Shown piece by piece: positions 15,099 to 23,675 of a stretch of DNA of 64,000 nucleotides. The notes under the pieces were generated by a model, which saw nothing but the letters and a program-made list of their open reading frames with translations, was not told where the DNA came from and ran no database searches. The stretch is from the NCBI GenBank assembly GCA_015057555.1, contig SVEC01000008.1, positions 1 through 64,000 on the forward strand. The letters run 5' to 3'. The stretch is from Lachnospiraceae bacterium. GTDB taxonomy: Bacteria; Bacillota; Clostridia; Lachnospirales; Lachnospiraceae. Each line of letters starts with the position of its first letter. Position 1 is the first letter of the stretch. The position numbers were made by a program, and so were the translations under genes.

Positions 15099-16043
15099 TC
15101 ACACCGCAAAGAACTCCTCATTTGCAAAGTTTACCAAATCCCCCACCTGTATCAGCTGTTGCTTTAGAGGTTCTAGTCTCACTGAGTTTATAAAGGTTCC
15201 GTTGGTAGATTCTCTGTCCTCTATATACACCCCATTGCTTCTTAAATAAATACAGGCATGAACCCTACTTATCTGGGTGGTCTGAATTCTATAATCCGTC
15301 TCCTTTTTTCCTCTTCCAACCAATATCATCTCATCGTATTTTGACAGTATCATTTCCTTAAGAGCTCCGCTAGTTAGAGGAACCAGCTTGGTTATATGCT
15401 TTTCCTTTGGCACTATGTTTCCTATGGTTGATTGATTTTCATAGGTCAGGGACAGTTCCTCCTCACCCCTTAGTACTTCCCCTGAAACATTTGAAGATTC
15501 CAGTTTATAAGCAAAATCATCCAGTGAAAATGTGTCCTCACTTACCAGGTCATACATTCCATACATATAGCGGACACCCGCATCATCCCTATGGTCAAAT
15601 ATTTTCATAATGTATTCTAAAAACTCTTTTAACTGCGCTCTAAGGCTTCGGCCATAGCCGGGAACATATATAAGCTTTAAAATCTTTCCTCCCCAATCAT
15701 AAAACATATACTCCGGTCTAATCACCAAATCATCTGGTTCTAACAGATATTCCTTTAATCTTATGAGAAGTTTTTCTATCTGCTCCATAATAATTCTAAG
15801 AAATCCTCCATCCGGCTTAAGCTTTAGAAAAAGTCTATCTAGTACATAGCTTGAACCTGTATTGTATTTTAGAGTAAGGCACCCATCCATCTCCATAGCT
15901 ATAGGCTGAATAAGCCCTTCAATGTGGTTGTTCTCCAGCATTTTCAATCGATATGCCTGAGGAGAATTTTTTTGAATTATATTTTGTCCCCCATTAACCT
16001 GTATATAATTATTTATTCCTTTAGTCACATAATACATTTCCAT
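15099..16043 (-). CDS. DUF6382-like FHA protein of the tad operon
   Basis: 314 residues. A perfect AAGGAGG lies eight bases before the ATG, inside the end of the preceding TadE-like gene (23-bp overlap), so the two are translationally coupled. Residues 1-175 are the DUF6382-like domain (R-P-E-Y-M-F-Y-D and L-K-L-I-Y-V-P-G-Y are landmarks). The C-terminal 90 residues are an FHA domain: M-I-L-V-G-R-G-K-K-E, I-S-R-V-H-A-C-I-Y and D-R-E-S-T-N-G-T-F-I-N. It should read a phosphothreonine signal for the pilus machine. Last gene of the tad operon. Confidence 0.85.
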   Translation of the reverse strand: MEMYYVTKGINNYIQVNGGQNIIQKNSPQAYRLKMLENNHIEGLIQPIAMEMDGCLTLKYNTGSSYVLDRLFLKLKPDGGFLRIIMEQIEKLLIRLKEYLLEPDDLVIRPEYMFYDWGGKILKLIYVPGYGRSLRAQLKEFLEYIMKIFDHRDDAGVRYMYGMYDLVSEDTFSLDDFAYKLESSNVSGEVLRGEEELSLTYENQSTIGNIVPKEKHITKLVPLTSGALKEMILSKYDEMILVGRGKKETDYRIQTTQISRVHACIYLRSNGVYIEDRESTNGTFINSVRLEPLKQQLIQVGDLVNFANEEFFAV

Positions 16044-16422
16044 ATAGCTGCCACCTCCTTAGTCTGTCAGTGCTTTTATTACGTTCTCTAGTGCAACCCA
16101 TAGAAGATATACTATGGATACTGTCTTCATTAAGACTGCCTACCCCTAAGCTTACACTATCCTCAGTTATATTAAAGCTTCCTGATATCTGGTCTAGCAT
16201 GATGGAATTCTCTAACTGCTCAATATCCCCCATAGGTGCGTGAAAAAGCTTATCAGCATCATTAAAGTCACTATATTCGTAAACCATACTTTGAGTAGCA
16301 CCTAAGGCATTTCCCTCATTTACTCCTCTCAAAATAAGCATAATAAGCATCATCACTACTGCCACTACTATAGGCATAACAAAGCACATTTCTATGGTAA
16401 TACTTCCTCTATTTTTATCCAT
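16021..16422 (-). CDS. TadE-like minor pseudopilin
   Basis: 133 residues. The start is the ATG at 16422, which overlaps the TAA of the upstream gene (TAATG), a coupling junction; an ATG four codons earlier is possible. The N-terminus has the class of pseudopilin seen in Tad systems: N-R-G-S-I-T-I-E-M followed by a 25-residue hydrophobic helix. The Gly before S-I-T-I-E fits cleavage by a prepilin peptidase with Glu at +5. The rest is small and polar. It should be processed by the peptidase at 23178-23675. Confidence 0.75.
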   Translation of the reverse strand: MDKNRGSITIEMCFVMPIVVAVVMMLIMLILRGVNEGNALGATQSMVYEYSDFNDADKLFHAPMGDIEQLENSIMLDQISGSFNITEDSVSLGVGSLNEDSIHSISSMGCTRERNKSTDRLRRWQLYGNVLCD

Positions 16423-17165
16423 TAATGCACGCATCGCTCACACGCCCCCAATCCCTGAACCTGAGATTTTTTCACTCTATAAACCGTTCTTTTCAACCCC
16501 AAGCAATCTCCTCTACTGTGATATCTGTTACCATGCTTTGTAATAAATACCCCATCCCCTGAGTCATCACCACAAAATTCACAGGGGCTATACCCATTTG
16601 CCTCAGCCCTGGATTTAGTTCCGGGAGTAATTGATAAAACCAAATGTGTGCAGCCTCTGGAAATGTGATATGCCTCCCTGTTATCTGTGATATATACATA
16701 TATTTCATCCTCAGACAATTCCTGACCGTCTTCCCTTTCCTTATATCCCTTGTATGCCTTTTGCCGTATTTCATAGGTTCTATGACCAGCCAGATTACCT
16801 ATAACAGGAACATTTATACCAATTTCATAGCTGACCTTTAAGCACACATAGCCCTCATCGTCCAGATAGGTACTCCCTAGAAAACTTACTCCTTCTATAC
16901 CACCAATTATGTACCCTTCTACCAGCTCCTTGTTATCTACATACTGTTCTATCTTAGACTCAGGCACTAGGTAGTTAGTCTCCGTCAAATATGACAGCTC
17001 CGCCATATATTCCAAAGTTTCTGCCGTTGCCTCATAAAGCACTGCCTCCGCCATATGAAGTCGTATACCATGAAACAACACCAATACCCCAAATATAAAC
17101 AAGGGCAATATTAAGGACGCCTCCACCGTGGCACTTCCCTTATTATTCCTAATCACAGTCTTCAC
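16422..17165 (-). CDS. TadE-like pseudopilin with duplicated Cys/His metal-binding-like tail
   Basis: 247 residues. Starts with a basic stretch, N-K-G-S-A-T-V-E-A-S and a hydrophobic helix, the Tad pseudopilin pattern with Glu at +5 of the predicted cleavage site. The extracytoplasmic C-terminus (from about residue 150) holds two related segments: V-Y-I-T...Y-H-I-S-R-G-C-T-H-L then C-E-F-C-G, and V-F-I-T...Y-H-S-R-G-D-C-L-G-L then C-E-R-C. Each has a Y-H-x4-C and a C-x2-C, a pattern common in exported clostridial proteins and likely to bind zinc. Such a tail on a TadE-like protein is unusual. It overlaps the next gene by one base. Confidence 0.72.
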   Translation of the reverse strand: MKTVIRNNKGSATVEASLILPLFIFGVLVLFHGIRLHMAEAVLYEATAETLEYMAELSYLTETNYLVPESKIEQYVDNKELVEGYIIGGIEGVSFLGSTYLDDEGYVCLKVSYEIGINVPVIGNLAGHRTYEIRQKAYKGYKEREDGQELSEDEIYVYITDNREAYHISRGCTHLVLSITPGTKSRAEANGYSPCEFCGDDSGDGVFITKHGNRYHSRGDCLGLKRTVYRVKKSQVQGLGACERCVH

Positions 17166-17181
17166 CTACCTTAAACTGCTT

Positions 17182-17281
17182 CTACATCCTTTGAGATTCT
17201 CTATCCGTGTTTCGCCACTTGGAGAGGGTTTGCGAATTTATACTTTTGAAGAGGACGAATAGAAAATCTTAAGGAATGCAG
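17182..17281. other. long-arm hairpin element inside the tad operon
   Basis: The 130-nt gap between the DUF5702 and TadE-like genes contains arms of 27 nt (17182-17208 and 17255-17281) that pair over 25 bp on the minus-strand RNA, with several G-U pairs and one small bulge on each side. Within the 46-nt loop TTCGC (17211-17215) pairs with GCGAA (17232-17236). No T run follows, so it is not a normal terminator; transcription must pass it to reach the last three genes. An mRNA processing or stability hairpin, or a decayed miniature repeat, would fit. Confidence 0.7.
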
Positions 17282-17295
17282 ACACATTCCCACTG

Positions 17296-18750
17296 CTAAT
17301 ATCCAAATACTTCCCTATAGTAATAATCCCTACCATCATAGGTAATATGGGCATCTGTCATAAATGCCACCGCGGCATGATTCATATCAAATTCCGGATA
17401 ATGTTGCTTCGTATTCAGCTCAATAACATCCAACATTCTGTAATATCCACTGTTCATATCTAAAGCAAGCAATATAAGCAAATAATCCTTATATGCAAGT
17501 CCTTTATCTGACTCTGCCCCCTCTAAGTTTTGACTATTTTCTAAGTCAGTAAGATCCGTTTTCCAGGTTGTTCTTGACTTGAAAAAATCCATCCTCTGAC
17601 CCTCTAAGAGACACCTTACATCAAATATAGACTCTACATATGCCCAGCACCCAGCTATCAAATATCTAACCACCGGTTCTGGTACAAAGGTTGCAAGGGC
17701 AATAGGCCAGGAAAATTTTTTTACCTCTGCCATCTTTAGGGAATCCGATACTAAGTATCCAAAATTTGCCGGAAAACGAATTCCTATAATTTTATTTACT
17801 ACCGACTTTAGATTAGCCAAATCCGAGTCTCTTCCAGCTACAATATACTCAAGCTCAAGGCTAAAAACCGTGTTTTCCCTAGCATCCTCAGTGGCACAGT
17901 TAAACACATTTGCTGCATATATAAGTCCTGCTCCACCATTTACCAAACTATCCTTCCAGGAGTCGTACTCACCTACATCCTTGCGAAGCATATCCATATC
18001 ATCAAAGTCATTGTCTATTTCATAGCTAATCATAGAAAATATTTTATTTTCCAAGGAGGGTACTCCAGTTAGAGGTACTATCTCACTGCTTACCTCCATA
18101 TCCTCTGGCACAACAATGGATAGTATCATCTCAGAACTCAAATTCTCAGTGTAATCCCTTGGGTCCGTATCCTCTTCGTCATCTCCCAAAGAGGGAAGTC
18201 CATGAAAAACTTCCTGCTCTGATTCCTCTGACTCAGAAGTCTCCCCCGTTTCCTCCAAAACAGGAGGTTCTTCATTTTCGGCAGTCTCCATATCCCCATA
18301 TATGCTGTCATCTAAGGTTCCATCCTTGCCACCTGTGGACTCAAGTATTGCTTCTGCCCCACCTTCAAGCAATGCATAACCACAGTAATCCGTAATCTGC
18401 TCCTTAAATGCAACCAGATCATCCTCTAAAATCAGCTGGTAATCATTAACACTAACATCCTCCACAGTAAAACTCTCGCCTAAATTATATTGAAGATCCC
18501 TTATAAGCTGCTCCTCCAGATAGGCTTCTCCCCTGCCATCACAATTTTTGTCAAAAAGGAGAATATGATAATTTTCAAATATATAGCTATTGTAGCCTGC
18601 ATCCACACTGGACATTGCCGTTCTAAGGGCAATGGCTCCCTTTGCCTTCGCCAGATGATGACCACATACCTTAATAGCTGTAATTCCAAGAATCACTATA
18701 GCCGTTATAATTAGGCAACAAAAAATTGTGACGCTTCCTCTATTTTTCAT
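17296..18750 (-). CDS. DUF5702-like Tad-associated protein
   Basis: 484 residues from ATG 18750, preceded by GGAGGAGAAT. The N-terminus has N-R-G-S-V-T-I-F-C-C and a hydrophobic helix, similar to other pilus-associated proteins. Residues 40-110 are rich in Tyr/Asn (Y-I-F-E-N-Y-H-I-L-L-F-D-K-N), a landmark I associate with DUF5702. An acidic Ser/Glu/Thr linker (about 145-205) separates it from a helical C-terminal half with a short amphipathic segment near residue 320. Proteins like this replace the larger TadG component in clostridial tad loci. Secretion and membrane anchoring are likely; the exact role is unknown. Confidence 0.75.
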   Translation of the reverse strand: MKNRGSVTIFCCLIITAIVILGITAIKVCGHHLAKAKGAIALRTAMSSVDAGYNSYIFENYHILLFDKNCDGRGEAYLEEQLIRDLQYNLGESFTVEDVSVNDYQLILEDDLVAFKEQITDYCGYALLEGGAEAILESTGGKDGTLDDSIYGDMETAENEEPPVLEETGETSESEESEQEVFHGLPSLGDDEEDTDPRDYTENLSSEMILSIVVPEDMEVSSEIVPLTGVPSLENKIFSMISYEIDNDFDDMDMLRKDVGEYDSWKDSLVNGGAGLIYAANVFNCATEDARENTVFSLELEYIVAGRDSDLANLKSVVNKIIGIRFPANFGYLVSDSLKMAEVKKFSWPIALATFVPEPVVRYLIAGCWAYVESIFDVRCLLEGQRMDFFKSRTTWKTDLTDLENSQNLEGAESDKGLAYKDYLLILLALDMNSGYYRMLDVIELNTKQHYPEFDMNHAAVAFMTDAHITYDGRDYYYREVFGY

Positions 18751-18765
18751 ATTCTCCTCCACTAC

Positions 18766-18873
18766 CTAATAAATCTTACCTGCACTATCCTCTATTGAAT
18801 CCCAGATATCCTCTACCAGGTCTTCTATCTCGTCCTTAAATATAGCCACCATGGCAATCAATACAACGAAAAT
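18766..18873 (-). CDS. tiny Flp-pilin-like protein with non-standard start
   Basis: Too short for usual gene calling. The frame is open from TAG at 18766 upward. GGGAGG (18884-18879) is five bases before an ATT at 18873; alternatives are TTG 18861 and ATG 18852, both too far from it. From ATT the 35 residues are a hydrophobic segment (V-V-L-I-A-M-V-A-I-F) followed by an acidic amphipathic helix (K-D-E-I-E-D-L-V-E-D-I-W-D) and A-G-K-I-Y. This is the pattern of the mature part of type IVb Flp pilins, without their usual leader and processing site. It sits exactly where a pilin gene is expected, right after TadC. It may be a leaderless minor pilin or a truncated relic; the intact codon pattern favours a real product. 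Confidence 0.5.
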   Translation of the reverse strand: MFVVLIAMVAIFKDEIEDLVEDIWDSIEDSAGKIY

Positions 18874-18884
18874 ATATACCTCCC

Positions 18885-20315
18885 TTAAAATCCCATAAAC
18901 GCCGGGGTCATAATTATGACCATAACCACCGCTAACAACAAAATCATAGGAAATATTAGCTTAGTGGAAGCCTCCTCCCCCAACCGTTTTGCTCGTTCCT
19001 TCTTTCCTTCAATAGCCATAGTAGCCTCTGTCTCCATAAGGTTTCTCAAATCCTTGGTTCCCATCCTCACATTTTGACTTATATGTCTCATCAAATTGTT
19101 GTATGGTGCCAGGTTTAGTCTTGCCCCTAGTTCCTCGTATGCAATATACTCCACCTCACCATTTTCAATCTGATTTAGGGTAAACAAAAGCTGCTCTCTA
19201 AGATATGTATCCTCCCTATCCCAGGAATTAACACATTCCTGTAGAACTTTTCTCATATTCATACCGGCCTCAAGGTATAACCAAAGATTATCCACAAAAA
19301 AAGGGTACTGTCTCATAAGTTTCTCGTCTCTTGCCCTTCCACTATCCTTAAGTCTGCTTAGGAAAATCCCCACAACCACTATGGCAAATATTATGCCTAA
19401 TCCTAATATTCTTCCGTTCTTTTTCTTATCTTTCTCTACTTTAAGTTCTATATCATCTATCTTGTCTGGAATATAAAATGCCTGTTCCCCTATAGTTTCC
19501 TGTTCCAGATCGCTTAAGACCTGAGACAAATATTCTGCAATAATTCTATCCTCTGTTTTCCCCTCCCTACCTACCAGCACCTTATAACTATATGCCATAC
19601 TATAGTCATAATAAAAAACAGTCATAGTGAGATTAACTGCAGTATTATCCTGAATCGCCTCCAAATTAACTCTGCCCTTAGAGGACAAAAGCTCTGGTCT
19701 ATCCGACTCCCAGCTAATCACAAATGCATCCTTTTTATCCACCAGAGGTAGCTCTATATCCTTTGATATAAGCACCTCCTCTGGCAAAAGTTCCCTTCTA
19801 ATTTCATCAGCCACCACATCTGCCTCATGATAAAATTCCTCTTGGGATAACCTAACCGGAGATACATTTAACACCACACTTTGCTGCTTGCCAGATACCT
19901 GATAATATATTTTCTCCTCTGAATCCTTACCAGCATAATCCTCTCGCTGTATTTTATTGGTATCTTCATGTTTAAGATGTGCGCTAATGTTGATACCAGC
20001 ATCCATCAGATTAAAAGAGAATATAATCACCAAAAATGTTCCTATACAACTAGCTATAAAGCTTTCAGTTATTTGCTCAAGTCTTTTCGGCGTAGCAACC
20101 TGTCTCTTCCCAAGCTGCTGTCTTAAGCTATTGCCCATACTCTCTAGAGGAAGGATATCTCTAAGAAATATCCATACACCATAACCCATAGAAAGCACCA
20201 AAGCCTTTAAACAGCTCCTTGCTCCTACTCCATCCTTATACTTACTAAAATGCTTCCTGCTTATTATTGCTAACACCACAGTAAGCACCAAAACTATTGC
20301 ATTAATATAAATCAT
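18885..20315 (-). CDS. TadC-like type II/IV secretion inner-membrane platform protein with inserted Ig-like domain
   Basis: 476 residues from ATG 20315, two bases after the stop of the tadB gene; the longer frame adds 15 residues. Membrane helices near residues 1-20 and 95-118, then a soluble region, then the T2SSF fold in the last 130 residues (F-V-D-N-L-W-L-Y-L-E-A-G-M-N, M-G-T-K-D-L-R-N-L-M-E-T-E-A, and final helix L-I-F-P-M-I-L-L-L). The inserted region (about 175-255) has E-L-P-L...F-V-I-S-W-E-S-D-R-P-E-L-L-S-S-K-G-R-V, then N-L-T-M-T-V, the order of an atypical bacterial Ig-like (aBig) domain. It should sit outside the membrane. TadB and TadC form the platform that the TadA ATPase drives. 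Confidence 0.8.
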   Translation of the reverse strand: MIYINAIVLVLTVVLAIISRKHFSKYKDGVGARSCLKALVLSMGYGVWIFLRDILPLESMGNSLRQQLGKRQVATPKRLEQITESFIASCIGTFLVIIFSFNLMDAGINISAHLKHEDTNKIQREDYAGKDSEEKIYYQVSGKQQSVVLNVSPVRLSQEEFYHEADVVADEIRRELLPEEVLISKDIELPLVDKKDAFVISWESDRPELLSSKGRVNLEAIQDNTAVNLTMTVFYYDYSMAYSYKVLVGREGKTEDRIIAEYLSQVLSDLEQETIGEQAFYIPDKIDDIELKVEKDKKKNGRILGLGIIFAIVVVGIFLSRLKDSGRARDEKLMRQYPFFVDNLWLYLEAGMNMRKVLQECVNSWDREDTYLREQLLFTLNQIENGEVEYIAYEELGARLNLAPYNNLMRHISQNVRMGTKDLRNLMETEATMAIEGKKERAKRLGEEASTKLIFPMILLLAVVMVIIMTPAFMGF

Positions 20316-20317
20316 CT

Positions 20318-21049
20318 CTATACCTCTATCTTCGTAATTTTGTTTATCATCAATCCGCATATCAAAATCGCCAGTAAAGCCAGTGTAACCACCACTGTTC
20401 CTATCACGCTTTCATATAACAGATTAATATAGCTTCCATTTGTCACTCTCATATAAAGTACAATACCAAAGGGCATCAAAAGCATAATGTATCCCTCCAG
20501 CCTTTTAGCAGCTATCATTGTATCTATTTCCTTTTCTACCATAAGCTTATCGTTAAGCTTCTTCTTGGTTTTATTTATGAGGGTGTTTATGTTCCCTCCA
20601 TATTTTTTTGCAGTGGCCACCAGTCTGGCAAATTCCATAATAGTCTCCTCTTGGCATCTGACCCCCATATCCATCAATAGCGTTTCCACATCCCTATTTA
20701 AGCCAATACCATTTACAATAATTGCCAGTTCTTTGGGGAGGTACATAAAGGCTTCATGAGACATATCATCACATGCCCTTTTAATTCCCTGCTCCAGAGA
20801 ATATCCTGCATTCAAGCTACCAGACAAATGGATGATAAATTCCTTAAATTCCACACGAAGCTTATCCTTGACACGGAGTATGTATTTTCTTCTATCAGCT
20901 TGCAAAATTATTATTCCTAAAGGGAGTAGTAACACAGCCACAAAAAGCTTATCGTAAAACAACCACGCCACTGCCAATGCTATCAAGAAAATCTTTAACA
21001 GCTCCTTTCCCCACCATAATCTGCTTGGCTTATATCCGTAATATTCCAC
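20318..21049 (-). CDS. TadB-like secretion platform protein
   Basis: About 243 residues from GTG 21049, chosen because AGGAGG lies six bases upstream; ATG 21064 is the alternative. Two hydrophobic segments near the N-terminus, then the T2SSF domain (F-I-I-H-L-S-G-S-L-N-A-G-Y-S-L-E-Q-G and the Y-G-G-N-I-N-T-L-I region), then two C-terminal helices. It overlaps the tadA stop by 20 bases, so coupling is likely. Platform partner of the TadC-like protein. Confidence 0.85.
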   Translation of the reverse strand: MEYYGYKPSRLWWGKELLKIFLIALAVAWLFYDKLFVAVLLLPLGIIILQADRRKYILRVKDKLRVEFKEFIIHLSGSLNAGYSLEQGIKRACDDMSHEAFMYLPKELAIIVNGIGLNRDVETLLMDMGVRCQEETIMEFARLVATAKKYGGNINTLINKTKKKLNDKLMVEKEIDTMIAAKRLEGYIMLLMPFGIVLYMRVTNGSYINLLYESVIGTVVVTLALLAILICGLMINKITKIEV

Positions 21050-22280
21050 CTTCACCCTCCTCATAAAGCTCTCGCATATTCCAACGTATAAGCTTGTCCA
21101 CATTTAAAAGCTGATTTACCTTTCTTAAATTTCCTTGTATTTTCCCGTCTCGTTCCCCAGTCTCCACAAATTCATACAGGGTATTTAATACAACCTGTCC
21201 ATTCTCCACACCCAACACCTCACTTACATTAAGCACTTTCCTTGACTTATCTCTTAGTCGTCCCAAATGTATAACTATATCCACCGCATGAGCTATCTGC
21301 ATTCTCACCGCAGCCAGAGGAATCTCCACCCCAGTCAACACCATAGTTTCCAGCCTGCTTATCATATCTCTGGGAGAATTGGCGTGACCTGTACTGAGGC
21401 TTCCGTCATGACCTGTATTCATAGCCTGTAGCATATCTATAGCCGCCTCATCTCTAACCTCACCCACAATAATTCTGTCCGGTCTCATTCTTAGACTAGT
21501 CTTAATTAAATCTCTGATGGATATGCTATTTTCTCCCTCTACATTTGCATTTCTAGCCTCAAGACGCACAAGATTTTCAACCTGCTTAAGATTAAGCTCT
21601 GCCGAATCCTCAATAGTAATTATCCTTTCATCTCTAGGGATAAAGCTGGACAATGCATTTAAAAATGTGGTCTTTCCTGAACCTGTTCCACCAGAGATAA
21701 ATATATTGTACTTAGCCACCACCAATGCCTCTAGAACCTTTGCAAATGCTTCATCTATGGAGCCTAGCCGGATAAGCTTTTCTATGGTTATCTCGTTCTT
21801 AGGAAATCGACGTATGGTAATGGTGGTTCCTGACAAGCTAACAGGATTAATAACTATGTTTACTCTTGAACCATCAGGCAATCTGGCATCCACTATGGGA
21901 TTGGCCTCGTTAATTCTTCTATTGCAATCTGCCACAATTTGCTGAATCAAGGAATGTAGTTTTTCCTCGGATTCTATATTTTTTTCTGTTCTTACAATTC
22001 TTCCATTCCTTTCCACGTATATTGGCGCCGTACCGTTCACCATTATCTCCGAAACCTGCTCATCCTCTAACAGTTCCGTCAGCACATCCAATCTTCGAAA
22101 GGAATTAAACAGCTCTGTTCTAAGCTCTATCTTTTCCTTTATGGGAAAATACTCCCCTCTGGTTTCCTCTATTATGTAGCTATCAATTATTTCTCCTATT
22201 TGGGAATCGTCTAAGGCACAGGTCATATCTATATCCTCTACTATCCTTCGCCTAAGTTTTTCCCTAATCCCAAGCTCCAC
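21030..22280 (-). CDS. tadA: TadA/CpaF-type secretion ATPase
   Basis: 416 residues. GTG start at 22280 with AAGGAG ten bases upstream, two bases after the tadZ stop. Motifs: Walker A G-G-T-G-S-G-K-T-T (197-205), Asp box, Walker B R-P-D-R-I-I-V-G-E-V-R, and His box M-N-T-G-H-D-G-S-L-S-T-G-H-A-N. The N-terminal helical domain (1-120) is typical of CpaF. It hydrolyses ATP at the cytoplasmic face to polymerise Flp pili. Confidence 0.95.
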   Translation of the reverse strand: MELGIREKLRRRIVEDIDMTCALDDSQIGEIIDSYIIEETRGEYFPIKEKIELRTELFNSFRRLDVLTELLEDEQVSEIMVNGTAPIYVERNGRIVRTEKNIESEEKLHSLIQQIVADCNRRINEANPIVDARLPDGSRVNIVINPVSLSGTTITIRRFPKNEITIEKLIRLGSIDEAFAKVLEALVVAKYNIFISGGTGSGKTTFLNALSSFIPRDERIITIEDSAELNLKQVENLVRLEARNANVEGENSISIRDLIKTSLRMRPDRIIVGEVRDEAAIDMLQAMNTGHDGSLSTGHANSPRDMISRLETMVLTGVEIPLAAVRMQIAHAVDIVIHLGRLRDKSRKVLNVSEVLGVENGQVVLNTLYEFVETGERDGKIQGNLRKVNQLLNVDKLIRWNMRELYEEGEGGILRI

Positions 22281-22282
22281 TC

Positions 22283-23188
22283 CTATAGCACTCCTTTACC
22301 AATAAATTCACACATAGCTTCTGAAGTATAGTGACAAATCGGTACATTGACGTACTGAATTTTCCCAGATAATTCTCTATATTCCTCACATCTAAGCACC
22401 TCCCTAAATGCCTGAAGCTTTACATTTGATGCCTCATCATCTATGACCGGAACATAAATTCTATCCATGGCATACAGTATATTTATGTCAGACAAAACGG
22501 AGGTCCCTATATCAAATATCACACTGCCGTAATTACCACCTACCAAAAGCTGCTCCTTAAGCCAATACATATTTTCCTTTGTAAGATGTCTAATATCCAT
22601 ATAGCTTAATATTCCCTTTACCTCCCGCAAGCCAAAGGCATTTGGTTTGATTCTATCTATAAGGGAATGAAGCTTTGGATTCTCAAATAATATGTGATAC
22701 AAAATTTCCTCCCCTAGGCTATCTCTTCCACCATAATCCTCTAAGGATATGTACAAGCTATTTAAACAAAATGCCGCCAATCCCTTGGCAAGTGAGGTCT
22801 TTCCACATCTACCTAAGGGAGAATAAATTCCACAAAACACATTACCTTGTACCGGCTCTGGCATTTCACTAACATTCAGCCTCTTCATAATCTGGCCTGT
22901 TATCTCTCTGGCACTTTGAAATTTATAAATTCCATCCGGGGTGTCTTTTTCATCCATTAGGAACATAATCATCAGACCTGAATGCTCATCCATCAGCTCC
23001 TGTCCATTCTGAAATCCCCTTCCTAGCAGAACACCATCCAGATAGTTGTTTTCCAAATATTCCTGTACTGCTGCCAAGGTGGAAAATGCAACCAAAGTCA
23101 GACTACTTACTTTATCTGAATTCACATATTCCATAAGGTTTACCACATAGTGATAGTCTTCATCGCATACACCAACCCTATATTCCAA
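22283..23188 (-). CDS. TadZ/CpaE-like localisation ATPase
   Basis: 301 residues. The first 95 residues form a receiver-like fold without an obvious phosphorylatable Asp pocket, as usual for TadZ. The ParA/MinD-like part carries a deviant P loop Y-S-P-L-G-R-C-G-K-T-S (122-132), and V-I-F-D-I-G-T in place of the Walker B. TadZ sits at the membrane and recruits the Tad apparatus to its cell site. It overlaps the prepilin peptidase gene by 11 bases. Confidence 0.85.
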   Translation of the reverse strand: MEYRVGVCDEDYHYVVNLMEYVNSDKVSSLTLVAFSTLAAVQEYLENNYLDGVLLGRGFQNGQELMDEHSGLMIMFLMDEKDTPDGIYKFQSAREITGQIMKRLNVSEMPEPVQGNVFCGIYSPLGRCGKTSLAKGLAAFCLNSLYISLEDYGGRDSLGEEILYHILFENPKLHSLIDRIKPNAFGLREVKGILSYMDIRHLTKENMYWLKEQLLVGGNYGSVIFDIGTSVLSDINILYAMDRIYVPVIDDEASNVKLQAFREVLRCEEYRELSGKIQYVNVPICHYTSEAMCEFIGKGVL

Positions 23189-23675
23189 GCAAAATGCCTC
23201 CCTTCATCAGATACCAAATGTATCCCCCTACCATAAATACAGAAAAGGCAACTTTTGTGTATTGTCTACCTCTAGTTAGGGCGCAAATCATAGTTCCCTT
23301 GCTTCTCCCAACCTTTAACCAGCCAATAAATCTAACTAACATCAACACCAAACCATATAGTCCACAAAGCAAAAAGCTATAAACCAAAAGCCATATTACC
23401 TCCAAGCCTGCAAAGGTCCCCAAGGCGGAAAAAAGTTTAATATCACCAGCTCCTAACACTCCTTTAGAAAATAAAACCATAAGCAATACAACAGGTATTA
23501 CTGCGCCTGCGAGACTGGTCAAAAGACCTTTTACCCCGCTAGTCACTAGGCTACAAGCTATTCCTACAAGTCCAAAGCCCAGATTATAACCGTTAGATAT
23601 TTTCCCTGTTTTCATATCCTTTATAGTAGCTATCACAAGTCCTATTAGCACAATCAATATAATCAAATTACTCAA
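23178..23675 (-). CDS. prepilin peptidase, A24 family (TadV/CpaA type)
   Basis: 165 residues. The TTG at 23675 follows AAGGAGG and is the likely start; the longer frame has no ribosome site. Five to six membrane helices. The two catalytic aspartates are in D-M-K-T-G-K-I-S (N-terminal loop) and G-A-G-D-I-K-L (the GxGD motif). The length fits the short TadV class that lacks the methylase domain. It cleaves the leader of the Flp-like and TadE-like proteins. First gene of the tad operon. Confidence 0.9.
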   Translation of the reverse strand: MSNLIILIVLIGLVIATIKDMKTGKISNGYNLGFGLVGIACSLVTSGVKGLLTSLAGAVIPVVLLMVLFSKGVLGAGDIKLFSALGTFAGLEVIWLLVYSFLLCGLYGLVLMLVRFIGWLKVGRSKGTMICALTRGRQYTKVAFSVFMVGGYIWYLMKGGILLGI

